Under the pieces are notes generated by a model, which had not been told where the DNA came from, made no database searches, and saw only the letters and a list, made by a program, of their open reading frames with translations. DNA of 64,000 nt from Coprobacter secundus. GTDB lineage: Bacteria > Bacteroidota > Bacteroidia > Bacteroidales > Coprobacteraceae. Shown piece after piece: positions 27,574-35,979 of the stretch (within the stretch, counting starts at the first letter, position 1; every line of letters starts with the position of its first letter). A program made the position numbers and the translations under genes. Location of the stretch: NCBI GenBank assembly GCA_000803105.1, contig JTDA01000006.1:170175-234174 (forward strand). Direction: 5' to 3'.

Positions 27574-28617
27574 TTATAATAATGGAATATTATGAGCTGC
27601 ACACTCAGCCATTTGCTCTTCTGGCCAAATACTTGCTTGGACTTCACCAATATGGGCTTTTTGTAACAAAAACATACATAAGCGAGATTGCCCGATACCT
27701 CCTCCAATAGATAACGGAATAGTCTCATTGAGCAATGACTTATGAAATTCCAGATTAGTCCTCTCCATACAGCCTCTTTTTTCCAACTGCTTCAATAAGG
27801 AATCTTTATCAACTCGAATACCCATAGAGGATAATTCGAATGGACATTCCAGTACTTGATTCCATAAAATTATATCACCGTTCAATCCGTAATAACCATC
27901 AGAATTTTTCGTTATCCAATCATCATAATCCGGTGCTCGACCATCATGAGGCTTCCCATTCGATAACTCATTCCCGATACCGATTATAAAAATGGCACCA
28001 TATTTCTTCGCAGCCTCAGTTTCTCTATCTTTTGGAGACAAACCGGGGTACATCTGCAATAATTCTTCAGAATGTATAAAAGTTATTTCATCCGGTAAAA
28101 CTGGAGTAATATGTGGAAAACTATTATATACCATTAATTCCAATTCTCTAATCAAACCGTATATCTTTCGAACAACATCCTTCAAGTAATCTAAATTACG
28201 ATCTTCTAATTTTATCGTCTGCTCCCAATCCCATTGATCGACATAAAGAGAATGCAAATTATCCAAATCTTCATCTGCACGAATAGCATTCATATCGGTA
28301 TATAGTCCATACCCTGGAGCTATACCATAGTATCCCAACTTCATCCTCTTCCATTTTGCTAAAGAATGAACGACTTCAGCTTTCCTATCTCCCATACATT
28401 TTATAGGAAACGATACTGCACGTTCACTTCCGCTTAAGTCATCATTTATACCTGTCCCAGCTAAAACAAAAAGAGGAGCAGTCACCCGACGTAAATTCAG
28501 AGCTTTCGATAGTTTATCTTGAAAGCACACCTTTAATGTCTTAATTGCCTGCTCTGTTGTTTCAGGCAAAAGTTTTAATTTATACTGTTTGGGTATTATC
28601 AATGCCATTTTATACAA
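27574..28617 (-). CDS. asnA: aspartate--ammonia ligase
   Basis: Makes asparagine from aspartate, ammonia and ATP through an aspartyl adenylate; it is related to class II aminoacyl-tRNA synthetases. 347 residues. Family segments include LNLRRVTAPLFVLAGTGINDDLSG, HSLAKWKRMKLGYYGIAPG, LYVDQWDWEQ and the C-terminal SIGGGIGQSRLCMFLL split by ordinary variation. It carries its own promoter and a textbook terminator. Confidence 0.96.
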   Translation of the reverse strand: MYKMALIIPKQYKLKLLPETTEQAIKTLKVCFQDKLSKALNLRRVTAPLFVLAGTGINDDLSGSERAVSFPIKCMGDRKAEVVHSLAKWKRMKLGYYGIAPGYGLYTDMNAIRADEDLDNLHSLYVDQWDWEQTIKLEDRNLDYLKDVVRKIYGLIRELELMVYNSFPHITPVLPDEITFIHSEELLQMYPGLSPKDRETEAAKKYGAIFIIGIGNELSNGKPHDGRAPDYDDWITKNSDGYYGLNGDIILWNQVLECPFELSSMGIRVDKDSLLKQLEKRGCMERTNLEFHKSLLNETIPLSIGGGIGQSRLCMFLLQKAHIGEVQASIWPEEQMAECAAHNIPLL

Positions 28618-28729
28618 TATATTATTTTCTACTTATTTCGCTGAAATACAAACTATTTCATATAAAAATACACAAAAAACAGCCTTTTCTGCAAAATAGC
28701 AGAATAATGCTCATTTTTTTATCATGCCA

Positions 28730-28763
28730 CAAATATAGTATTTTTTGTTTGATTTTAGACAAA
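28730..28763 (-). promoter_or_regulatory. promoter of asnA
   Basis: On the reverse strand TATATTTG (28730-28737) matches TAnnTTTG and TTTG (28760-28763) lies 22 bases upstream. It predicts a leader of about 105 bases, long enough to hold regulation, but no named riboswitch was recognised there. Confidence 0.5.
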
Positions 28764-28835
28764 TAGGCAGACTTTTTGCTATATATATATTTATTTTGAT
28801 AACATTTAGCACACAAATATTTTCATAATAATAAA

Positions 28836-29990
28836 TCATCTCATATCTGGATACAACAAATATTTTTTTCTCATTTCTCGATATTCCACTAATTCTTTAT
28901 GCCAACGATTTCGAATAAAGGATTCATCTTTCCCATTTATAATATCAATACGCACTTGACTATTCCCCATTAATTTATCAAAAAAGGAAGGACTGGAAAA
29001 AAATTTGCTGCCTAAATCAGATTTATGATAAAAATATAATAAATATTTCAAAGAAAGTCCACAAGGAGGAACGGACTGCCTCAAATCAATACCATAACAC
29101 CGCTGGTCTTTTTGTAAAGGATTCTTATCAAAACCCGGTAATGTGTGAGGTACAAAACAGAAATTTCCATATTTTTTATCAGGATATCCAATAACTTGGA
29201 ATGGAAACACCGTACCCCGTCCTATACTGAACCGAGTAGCCTCAAAAAAACAAAGCGACGGATAATATGCCACAGCAACGTCATTCGGCAAATTGGGAGA
29301 TGGTTTTATGGGTAAACTATATTTATCTCCATGTTCCCATCCAAGTACAGGGATAACCATCACTTTTGGTCCTTCAACACCGCACCAACGTTCCCCAACA
29401 ACCATTTGAGCCAATTCTCCCACGGTCAATCCATGTAAAACCGGCAGGGGCAACAAACCTACAAAAGACTTCAAACCATCTTGCATTATAGGCCCATCTA
29501 CATAATCATTCGGATTTGGACGGTCTAAGATAATTATGGGTTTATGTGACTCTGAACATGTTTGCATAACATAAAACAACGTACTAATATAAGTATAAAA
29601 ACGAGCCCCCACATCTTGTATGTCAAATACCAAAATATCTATGTTTGAAAATTGTTCAACTGTAGGTTTTTTATTGTTACCATACAACGAAATAACAGGT
29701 ATTCCAGTTCTCACATCTCGGCTATTTTTCACTGACTCTCCAGCATCTGCTTCCCCCCTAAAACCGTGTTCCGGAGCAAAGATTGCTTGAACTTTTATCC
29801 CTTGACTTAACAATGTATCTAATAAATGAACTTTAGATACACTTAAAATAGAGGTATGATTTACCACTAATCCGACCTTCTTATTCCGTAACAATGGTAC
29901 TAACCTCTCTTGTTGATCTGCGCCTACCTTAATCTTTGCTGTAACACCAAAAGAGAAGAACAACAAAAGACAAATGATTATATATTTCAT
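28836..29990 (-). CDS. namZ: DUF1343 / NamZ-type exo-beta-N-acetylmuramidase
   Basis: 384 residues from the chosen start at 29990, which puts a clean signal peptide first (MKYIIICLLLFFSFGVTAKI). The frame is open for 29 more codons upstream but those do not look like protein N-terminus. Segments such as VGLVVNHTSIL, FAPEHGFRGEADAGE, IPVISLYGNNKKPT, VFDIQDVGARFYTYI and LDRPNPN are the DUF1343 signature. NamZ enzymes in Bacteroidetes remove non-reducing terminal N-acetylmuramic acid from peptidoglycan fragments in wall recycling. The exact activity is by family. Confidence 0.9.
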   Translation of the reverse strand: MKYIIICLLLFFSFGVTAKIKVGADQQERLVPLLRNKKVGLVVNHTSILSVSKVHLLDTLLSQGIKVQAIFAPEHGFRGEADAGESVKNSRDVRTGIPVISLYGNNKKPTVEQFSNIDILVFDIQDVGARFYTYISTLFYVMQTCSESHKPIIILDRPNPNDYVDGPIMQDGLKSFVGLLPLPVLHGLTVGELAQMVVGERWCGVEGPKVMVIPVLGWEHGDKYSLPIKPSPNLPNDVAVAYYPSLCFFEATRFSIGRGTVFPFQVIGYPDKKYGNFCFVPHTLPGFDKNPLQKDQRCYGIDLRQSVPPCGLSLKYLLYFYHKSDLGSKFFSSPSFFDKLMGNSQVRIDIINGKDESFIRNRWHKELVEYREMRKKYLLYPDMR

Positions 29991-30090
29991 AACATTTCTA
30001 TTGGAAAAGTAAAGATACAAAACAAACATTAAAAATTTTCTTTTAAATAATATTTTCACTTTCAATAATATAAACAATACAACATTTTTG

Positions 30091-30098
30091 TATTTTTG
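30091..30098 (+). promoter_or_regulatory. -7 element before the 154-residue secreted protein gene
   Basis: TATTTTTG fits TAnnTTTG 19 bases before the ATG at 30118. No -33 element is clear. Confidence 0.35.
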
Positions 30099-30117
30099 TG
30101 TATAATACTATTAAAGA

Positions 30118-30582
30118 ATGAAATACAGCACATCTATCGTATTGATAATACTATTGTTTATTTTCCCCAGCTCTATTAACGCTTATATGCAAAGTGGCAT
30201 AGAAGAGACTTCTACTATCCCATATAAGAATAACAATGTAAAAGATACGGTTTCAAATAGAGACCCCATTGAAATGATAGGATTTGAAAAACGAATCAAT
30301 GACAAAACCGAGTCTTTTCTATTACGGAATAATACTTGTAATTTAATTACCCGTATTAGACTTAAAATTTATTATAAAACACCTAAGAACGAAATGATTG
30401 ATTACAGAGAAGTAACAATCGATCAGGAAATTCATCCTCATATGACCAAGCAAATAGAAATAAATAGTTTCGACAAAAACAAACGTTATTATTATGTTTC
30501 CAGCCCGAATAAAAACAACGAAGGATACCCTTTCAAAATAAGCTGGGTATTATTGCGATATGATATCGCGATTACTCCCTAA
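30118..30582 (+). CDS. small secreted protein of unknown function
   Basis: 154 residues with a signal peptide (about 1-22, SSINAY). The mature part is a single small domain, probably all-beta: FLLRNNTCNLITRIRLKIYY, then DYREVTIDQEIHPHMTKQIE and a hydrophobic end. It carries no catalytic motif and no lipobox. It is divergent from the NamZ gene, with 127 bases between them, and lies before hsp20 on the same strand. I do not recognise the family; similar small proteins occur across Bacteroidales. Confidence 0.6.
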   Translation: MKYSTSIVLIILLFIFPSSINAYMQSGIEETSTIPYKNNNVKDTVSNRDPIEMIGFEKRINDKTESFLLRNNTCNLITRIRLKIYYKTPKNEMIDYREVTIDQEIHPHMTKQIEINSFDKNKRYYYVSSPNKNNEGYPFKISWVLLRYDIAITP

Positions 30583-30744
30583 TAATGACTATTTTTCATT
30601 TTTTCCTAAAAGTATATTCTCTAATTTTGATATTATATCGCCATTTTTAACGTCCAATAACCCGAACAAATAACGCTTATCCAACGTTTTTTATACTCAA
30701 AAGGAATTGTCATTACAATTCAAAATTATTGTATAATTTAACTT

Positions 30745-30750
30745 AGGAGG
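30745..30750 (+). promoter_or_regulatory. strong Shine-Dalgarno site of hsp20
   Basis: AGGAGG lies 7 bases before the ATG at 30758. It stands out because the other starts here have A/T-rich leaders without such a site. TTGTCA (30707-30712) and TATAAT (30732-30737), 19 bases apart, also look like a classical sigma-70 promoter; that part is tentative. Confidence 0.65.
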
Positions 30751-30757
30751 CACAATT

Positions 30758-31183
30758 ATGACACCTGCAAAGAATTCTCAAAACTGGTTACCAGGTATTT
30801 TCAATGATTTTTTTGGAAATGAATGGATTACAAAAACCAACAGTTCGGCACCTGCAATTAACATCATCGAAGATGATAAGGAATATAAAGTAGAAGTAGC
30901 TGCACCCGGATTAACAAAAGATGACTTCAATGTACATATAGATGACAATGACCATCTAATCATCAGCGTAGAAGACAAAAAGGAAAATAGTGAGAAAGAC
31001 AAAAGAGGGAAATTTCTACGTCGCGAATTTTCCTATTCTCAATTCCAACAAACGTTAGTCCTTCCTGATAATGTGGACAAAAACAATATTGAAGCGAAAC
31101 AAGAAAATGGAGTTTTAACGGTAAATATTCCTAAAAAAGCTCTTCCTGAAACAAAAGAACCCAAAAAAATTGAAGTAAAATAA
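30758..31183 (+). CDS. Hsp20/alpha-crystallin small heat shock protein
   Basis: ATP-independent chaperone that holds unfolding proteins. 141 residues with one alpha-crystallin domain (about 32-128): PAINIIEDDKEYKVEVAAPG, KDDFNVHIDDNDHLIISVE, RREFSYSQFQQTLVLP and the C-terminal GVLTVNIPKK, followed by a charged tail. The start is fixed by a strong ribosome-binding site. Heat induction is expected for the family but no named operator is visible. Confidence 0.95.
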   Translation: MTPAKNSQNWLPGIFNDFFGNEWITKTNSSAPAINIIEDDKEYKVEVAAPGLTKDDFNVHIDDNDHLIISVEDKKENSEKDKRGKFLRREFSYSQFQQTLVLPDNVDKNNIEAKQENGVLTVNIPKKALPETKEPKKIEVK

Positions 31184-31202
31184 CAAATGTAAAAGATACA
31201 CA

Positions 31203-31307
31203 AAGCATCGAAAATATTATATATCCATTTCCGCTCTCACAAGTCTTACAGAGATAAAAAAACATATCGGGAAGAATAGATATAAATATAATATATTTTC
31301 GATGCTT
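31203..31307. repeat. 105-base segment bounded by a 15-bp inverted repeat
   Basis: AAGCATCGAAAATAT at 31203-31217 is exactly complementary to 31293-31307, with 75 bases between. It sits between the convergent hsp20 and glycosyltransferase genes, so it may be a long terminator or the remnant of a small element. Confidence 0.6.
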
Positions 31308-31316
31308 TACAATATT

Positions 31317-32477
31317 TCAAATCCAAGTAAAATTCTTTTTCTTACTAAAAAATCCAACAATCCGATACCATAAATTTACGGGAGTATACAATATGTCAAA
31401 TAGAGGATACAATAGATATAACACCCGTCCCTTCAAAATATGTGCAGCTTTATTATAAATCATAATCTGAAATATATATCGTATCAAAAACATTATAAAA
31501 GCTATAATTGGAAATATTATATTATAGAAACCCATACAAGCTAAAGCTATAACGGATATATAAAACAAATATGCGGTAATACGTTCTATGCCAAATATCA
31601 TTTTATAATTACTTTTTATATAGTTTGCAGTAAACATATATTGCAACTTTTTTTCTTTCCATGCAATATAATCATTATCATAGATAACCGATATTTGACT
31701 TTCGGGAGACAGCTCTACACGGGTATTTTTGGAAGTTGCGATTTCATTAATAAACAAATCGTCATCTCCATAATGTAGATTCAAATATTTAGAAAATCCC
31801 TTATTTTTAAAAAAGAGAGATTTCCGATAAGCAAGATTCGTTCCAATACCCATATACGGATGGCCTTTTATAGCATAAGAAATATAACGTAATGCAAACA
31901 TTATCCTATCATAAGAACAATAACGGCCTTCATTCTTAGGTGGGACAAAAGAATGTGCCAGTACGATATCTATTCCAGAAACAAAATTACGAACGATCGA
32001 CTCTATCCAATTAACACTCTGTGGAACACAATTAGCGTTTGTCAATAATACAATTTCATTTTTAGCAGCTTTCATCCCAACTGTCAAGGCCAACTTTTTC
32101 CGACTCAGACTACGAGCCTCATCCGGAATATATGTCTGATACAAATGTGAATATTTGTATTCTAATTGAGATAATATATCTTTCGTCTCATCAGTCGAAC
32201 CATCATTTACAACAATAACCTCATAATCAGGATATTGCTGTCCAAGAATTATCGGCAAATATTTAGTTAAATAATCTGCATCATTTTTTGCATATACAAT
32301 AACAGAGACAGGAGGCTTATTATCAAGGTGTGCCATCTTACTATTTTCATTTGACTGTACATATCTAACGGGAAGATAATAATATGCCACATAATAGTAT
32401 AACTGTATCAACATCAATATCGTTACAGACGATAATACCAAAATTTCAACGGGTGTTAACAAAAAGTCAATATTCAT
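31317..32477 (-). CDS. membrane-bound family 2 glycosyltransferase
   Basis: 386 residues. An N-terminal membrane segment (about 9-32) is followed by a GT-A catalytic domain (about 53-290): VSVIVYAKNDADYLTKYLP, VIVVNDGSTDETKDIL, TNANCVPQ in the DxD position, and GDDDLFINE. Three or so membrane segments form the C-terminus (about 300-372). It is transcribed away from the exopolysaccharide locus but lies directly at its edge and may contribute to it. The sugar is unknown. Confidence 0.85.
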   Translation of the reverse strand: MNIDFLLTPVEILVLSSVTILMLIQLYYYVAYYYLPVRYVQSNENSKMAHLDNKPPVSVIVYAKNDADYLTKYLPIILGQQYPDYEVIVVNDGSTDETKDILSQLEYKYSHLYQTYIPDEARSLSRKKLALTVGMKAAKNEIVLLTNANCVPQSVNWIESIVRNFVSGIDIVLAHSFVPPKNEGRYCSYDRIMFALRYISYAIKGHPYMGIGTNLAYRKSLFFKNKGFSKYLNLHYGDDDLFINEIATSKNTRVELSPESQISVIYDNDYIAWKEKKLQYMFTANYIKSNYKMIFGIERITAYLFYISVIALACMGFYNIIFPIIAFIMFLIRYIFQIMIYNKAAHILKGRVLYLLYPLFDILYTPVNLWYRIVGFFSKKKNFTWI

Positions 32478-32504
32478 AACTTTTACAAAATGTTATTTTC
32501 AATA

Positions 32505-32537
32505 CAAACGTACACAAAGTTTTCATATTAACACAAT
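32505..32537 (-). promoter_or_regulatory. putative promoter of the membrane glycosyltransferase gene
   Basis: On the reverse strand TACGTTTG (32505-32512) matches TAnnTTTG and ATTG (32534-32537) lies 21 bases upstream as a near match to TTTG. Confidence 0.45.
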
Positions 32538-32706
32538 TAAATTATTTCTTTTACAAAAAAACTTTTTTCCACGATATATCGTTTATATACTGACTATAAA
32601 GAGATTATTAATCCATCACCAAAAAACCACTACTTTTTTCTAAAATTGAAAACGATTTTTCACAATAAATACAAGATGTTAAACGTTATCATTAAAGAAA
32701 TATTAT

Positions 32707-32737
32707 TTTGTCCAAGGTAGATAAAATACTATCTTTG
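32707..32737 (+). promoter_or_regulatory. promoter of the exopolysaccharide locus
   Basis: TTTG (32707-32710), a 19-base spacer and TATCTTTG (32730-32737) form a full match to the Bacteroidetes consensus. The predicted leader is about 40 bases. The rest of the 305-base divergent region (32478-32782) shows no invertible repeat and no other gene. Confidence 0.75.
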
Positions 32738-32782
32738 CCGGCTGAACTAAAACTATAATTTTATTGAAAAACAATACCAATA

Positions 32783-33592
32783 ATGAGGACTAATATACTT
32801 TTACTTTTCGTTTTACCGATTATTGCGTTTTCATGCAAAACAAAATCGGAAGTCATTTACTTCAAAACAGTCGGAACAGACAACAATACAGAAATCTCTT
32901 CTGAGAAAATAATCAGTTATGAACCCCAAATTATTCCAGATGATATTTTATCAATTACAGTGACAGCCACAGATCCTGCTGCTGTAGCCATTTTCAATCT
33001 ACCCACATCGAGTTTTCTTACTCCAGGTGAAACACAAATGAATGTCACTCCAAGCTTACAAACTTATTTAGTTGATGCTAAAGGCAACATCGATTTTCCT
33101 GTCATTGGCAAAATCCATGTTGCAGGTCTTACACGAGGACAATTGGCTAACTTAATCAAGACTAAAATAGAGGCTTATGTTGAAAACCCATTAGTTACAA
33201 TACAAGTAATGAATTTTAAAGTTGTTGTTTTAGGTGAAGTCAACAAGCCTGGTACTGTAAAGATTAATAATGAAAGAATTTCTATTCTCGATGCCATTGG
33301 CGAAGCCGGAGACTTAACAATATATGGAGAAAGGACCAATGTATTAATAATTCGTGAGAACAACGGCAAAAAGGAATTTGCCAGATTGGATTTGACACAA
33401 CCAGATATCTTTACATCACCCTACTATTATTTACAAAAAAACGATGTAATATATATAGAACCCAATAAAGCACGCCAAGGAAATGCGCTATATAGTTCAA
33501 ACAAACAATACAATGTATCAGTCATATCAACAGTCATCAGTGCAGTTTCTGTTATAGCCTCTTTATGCATTGCACTTTTTGTTAACCGATAA
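32783..33592 (+). CDS. Wza-type polysaccharide export lipoprotein
   Basis: Outer-membrane exopolysaccharide export protein. 269 residues; the signal peptide ends in a lipobox with Cys 18 (AFSCKTKS). A Poly_export domain (about 48-140, PDDILSITVTATDP, then GNIDFPVIGKIHVAGLTRGQL) precedes a SLBB domain (about 145-225, VVVLGEVNKPGTVKINNERI). A C-terminal membrane helix (about 245-266) ends the protein. It is the first gene of the locus; the kinase gene follows after 30 bases. Confidence 0.93.
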   Translation: MRTNILLLFVLPIIAFSCKTKSEVIYFKTVGTDNNTEISSEKIISYEPQIIPDDILSITVTATDPAAVAIFNLPTSSFLTPGETQMNVTPSLQTYLVDAKGNIDFPVIGKIHVAGLTRGQLANLIKTKIEAYVENPLVTIQVMNFKVVVLGEVNKPGTVKINNERISILDAIGEAGDLTIYGERTNVLIIRENNGKKEFARLDLTQPDIFTSPYYYLQKNDVIYIEPNKARQGNALYSSNKQYNVSVISTVISAVSVIASLCIALFVNR

Positions 33593-33622
33593 TATTTGTT
33601 AAAACTAAAAGTATCTTTGAAT

Positions 33623-35944
33623 ATGAACACTATAGAACAAAATAATAATTCTGTCGACATTGCAAGTTTAATAAAAAAATACATAAAATACTGGTACCTT
33701 TTTGCAATTTCTATTATCGTATGCTTCATTTTGGCCTATGCATATGTAAAAATATCTAAACCTGTATATGTGATCAAAGCAAATTTACTTATCAAACAAG
33801 ATGATGGAAAATCTGGAGGTATCCAATCTGCCATGCTAAAAAATTTCTCATTTGGTGGTATGCTAAGCGGTGGAGATGTTGACGATGAATTATACATAGT
33901 AAGCTCTCACTCTGTTTTCAAAGAAGCTATTAAAAAACTTAATTTGAATAAAAAATACATTGTTCGAAAAAATATATTAAAGAAAATAGATGCTTACGAT
34001 AATTATCCAGTCAAAATAGATGTCCCGGCAGGTATAGAAGATACCTTAAGTACTACACTGAAATTCAAAATAAAAGTCTCTGAAAATGGCAAAATTCGAG
34101 TAAAGGTATTAAATGGTAAAGATAAAAAAGTAGGAGAAACATCTTCTCAAAATTTTCCAATAACCATACATACTGATTACGGAAATTATACACTAAATAA
34201 AACCAAAGATTTTCCTTCTGGTAAAAAAATCAACACAACAATTTATCTAAGTGGATATGATGCCGTTGCTGAAAACTGGAGCAAAAGTATTTCTATTGGA
34301 AAAATAGACAAAAAATCCAATATGATAGCATTAAGCCTAAAAGAAACAAATATTCCTAGAGGAAAAGATATATTGAACAATATAATAGACATCTACAATA
34401 AACAAGGAATAATAGATAAAAATCTAGAAGCTCAAAATACGGCTAAATTTATAGAAGAAAGAATCTCTCTTATACAAAAAGAACTATTTGAGGCAGAACA
34501 AGAAGTAGAAAAGTATAAAAAAGAAAATAACCTAACTGATATTGAAACAGAAGCTAAAATCATATTAGAACAGAATGGAGATTTTAAATCAAAATTAATC
34601 GAGACAGAAACTCAATATCAGATAGTGGGGCTAATAGAATCTTTTTTGAAAGACCCGAACAACAAGTATTCTTTAGTTCCTTTTTCCACAACACTCTCAG
34701 AACAATCATCCTCAGAAGTAGTTCAAAAATACAATGAGTTAATACTTGAACGGATGAAACTATTACGTACTGCAAAAGAAAACAGTCCCACAGTACAATT
34801 AATAAATTCTCAAATAGATGCTACTAGAAATAATGTAATAAATACTATAACCAATATAAAACAAAGTGTTGGAATTGCATTAAAAGACTTGAAAGCCCAG
34901 GAAAATAAATTTTTATCTCGCATAAAGGGTATGCCAACTCAAGAGAGAGAATTCATAAATATCAAAAGACAACAAGTTATCAAAGAAGAGTTATATCTAT
35001 TTTTACTACAAAAGAAAGAAGAAAACGCTTTGACACTTGCCGTTACTACTCCAAAAGGACAAATTGTAGATGCAGCATATAATCTCAATAAGCCTGTTAG
35101 TCCTCAAAAAACAATTATTTTATTCATAGGATTGCTTTTTGGTGTTATAATTCCGATACTTTACTTATATCTAAAAGAAGTACTCAATACTAAATTTTCG
35201 ACCAAACAGGAATTAGAAAATATAACTTCAATTCCAATATTAGGTGAAATTTGTGAAACAAAAAGTAAAGCACCTCTGGTTGTCAAAGAAGGAGATACAT
35301 CCCCTATTGTAGAATTATTCAGGCTAATTAGAACAAATATCCAATTTATCCTTAATAACAAAAATGAAAAAGTCATATTGATAACATCCAGTATTAGTGG
35401 AGAAGGTAAATCATTCTTTTCTTGTAACTTAGGTATGTCCTTAGCTCTGATGAACAAGAAAGTCATATTAGTCGGTTTGGATATTAGAAGTCCCAAATTG
35501 GCAGAGTATCTAAACATAAAAAATAAAAATATAGGATTGACGAACTATTTAGCTTCCGAAAATGTTGAAATAAAAGATATAATAATAACAAATGAACTCC
35601 ATAATAACTTTGACATTATTATATCCGGACCTGTTCCACCCAATCCAGCGGAATTATTGTTAAGTGATCGTCTCGATATGTTGTTTGAACGCTTAAAAGA
35701 AAAGTATGATTACATATTAATTGACTCTGCTCCTGTTGGACTCGTCTCCGACACATTCTGTTTGAACAGAATAGCAGACTCAACAATATATGTATGCCGT
35801 GCAAACTACACAGAAAAAGACAATATCAAATATCTGAATCAACTTGTCAATAACAATAGATTGAAAAAAGTTTCTTTAGTTATCAACGGAACAAATGCAA
35901 AACAAGGGTATGGATATGGATATGGCCATCAAGGAAAAAAATAA
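33623..35944 (+). CDS. Wzc-type chain-length regulator and BY-kinase
   Basis: Inner-membrane co-polymerase and tyrosine autokinase that works with Wza. 773 residues from the ATG at 33623; a TTG nine codons upstream is less likely. Order: N-terminal membrane segment (about 27-47), Wzz domain, long coiled-coil region with GNVR-like end, second membrane segment (about 495-515), then a cytoplasmic kinase with Walker A SGEGKS (about 592-597), Walker A' VGLDIRSP and Walker B YILIDSAP. The tail reads GYGYGYG, the tyrosine cluster that is phosphorylated in this family. No separate phosphatase gene is seen in the locus. Confidence 0.93.
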   Translation: MNTIEQNNNSVDIASLIKKYIKYWYLFAISIIVCFILAYAYVKISKPVYVIKANLLIKQDDGKSGGIQSAMLKNFSFGGMLSGGDVDDELYIVSSHSVFKEAIKKLNLNKKYIVRKNILKKIDAYDNYPVKIDVPAGIEDTLSTTLKFKIKVSENGKIRVKVLNGKDKKVGETSSQNFPITIHTDYGNYTLNKTKDFPSGKKINTTIYLSGYDAVAENWSKSISIGKIDKKSNMIALSLKETNIPRGKDILNNIIDIYNKQGIIDKNLEAQNTAKFIEERISLIQKELFEAEQEVEKYKKENNLTDIETEAKIILEQNGDFKSKLIETETQYQIVGLIESFLKDPNNKYSLVPFSTTLSEQSSSEVVQKYNELILERMKLLRTAKENSPTVQLINSQIDATRNNVINTITNIKQSVGIALKDLKAQENKFLSRIKGMPTQEREFINIKRQQVIKEELYLFLLQKKEENALTLAVTTPKGQIVDAAYNLNKPVSPQKTIILFIGLLFGVIIPILYLYLKEVLNTKFSTKQELENITSIPILGEICETKSKAPLVVKEGDTSPIVELFRLIRTNIQFILNNKNEKVILITSSISGEGKSFFSCNLGMSLALMNKKVILVGLDIRSPKLAEYLNIKNKNIGLTNYLASENVEIKDIIITNELHNNFDIIISGPVPPNPAELLLSDRLDMLFERLKEKYDYILIDSAPVGLVSDTFCLNRIADSTIYVCRANYTEKDNIKYLNQLVNNNRLKKVSLVINGTNAKQGYGYGYGHQGKK

Positions 35945-35979
35945 TTTTTCATAAAATTAAGAATATTAATTATCCTAAC

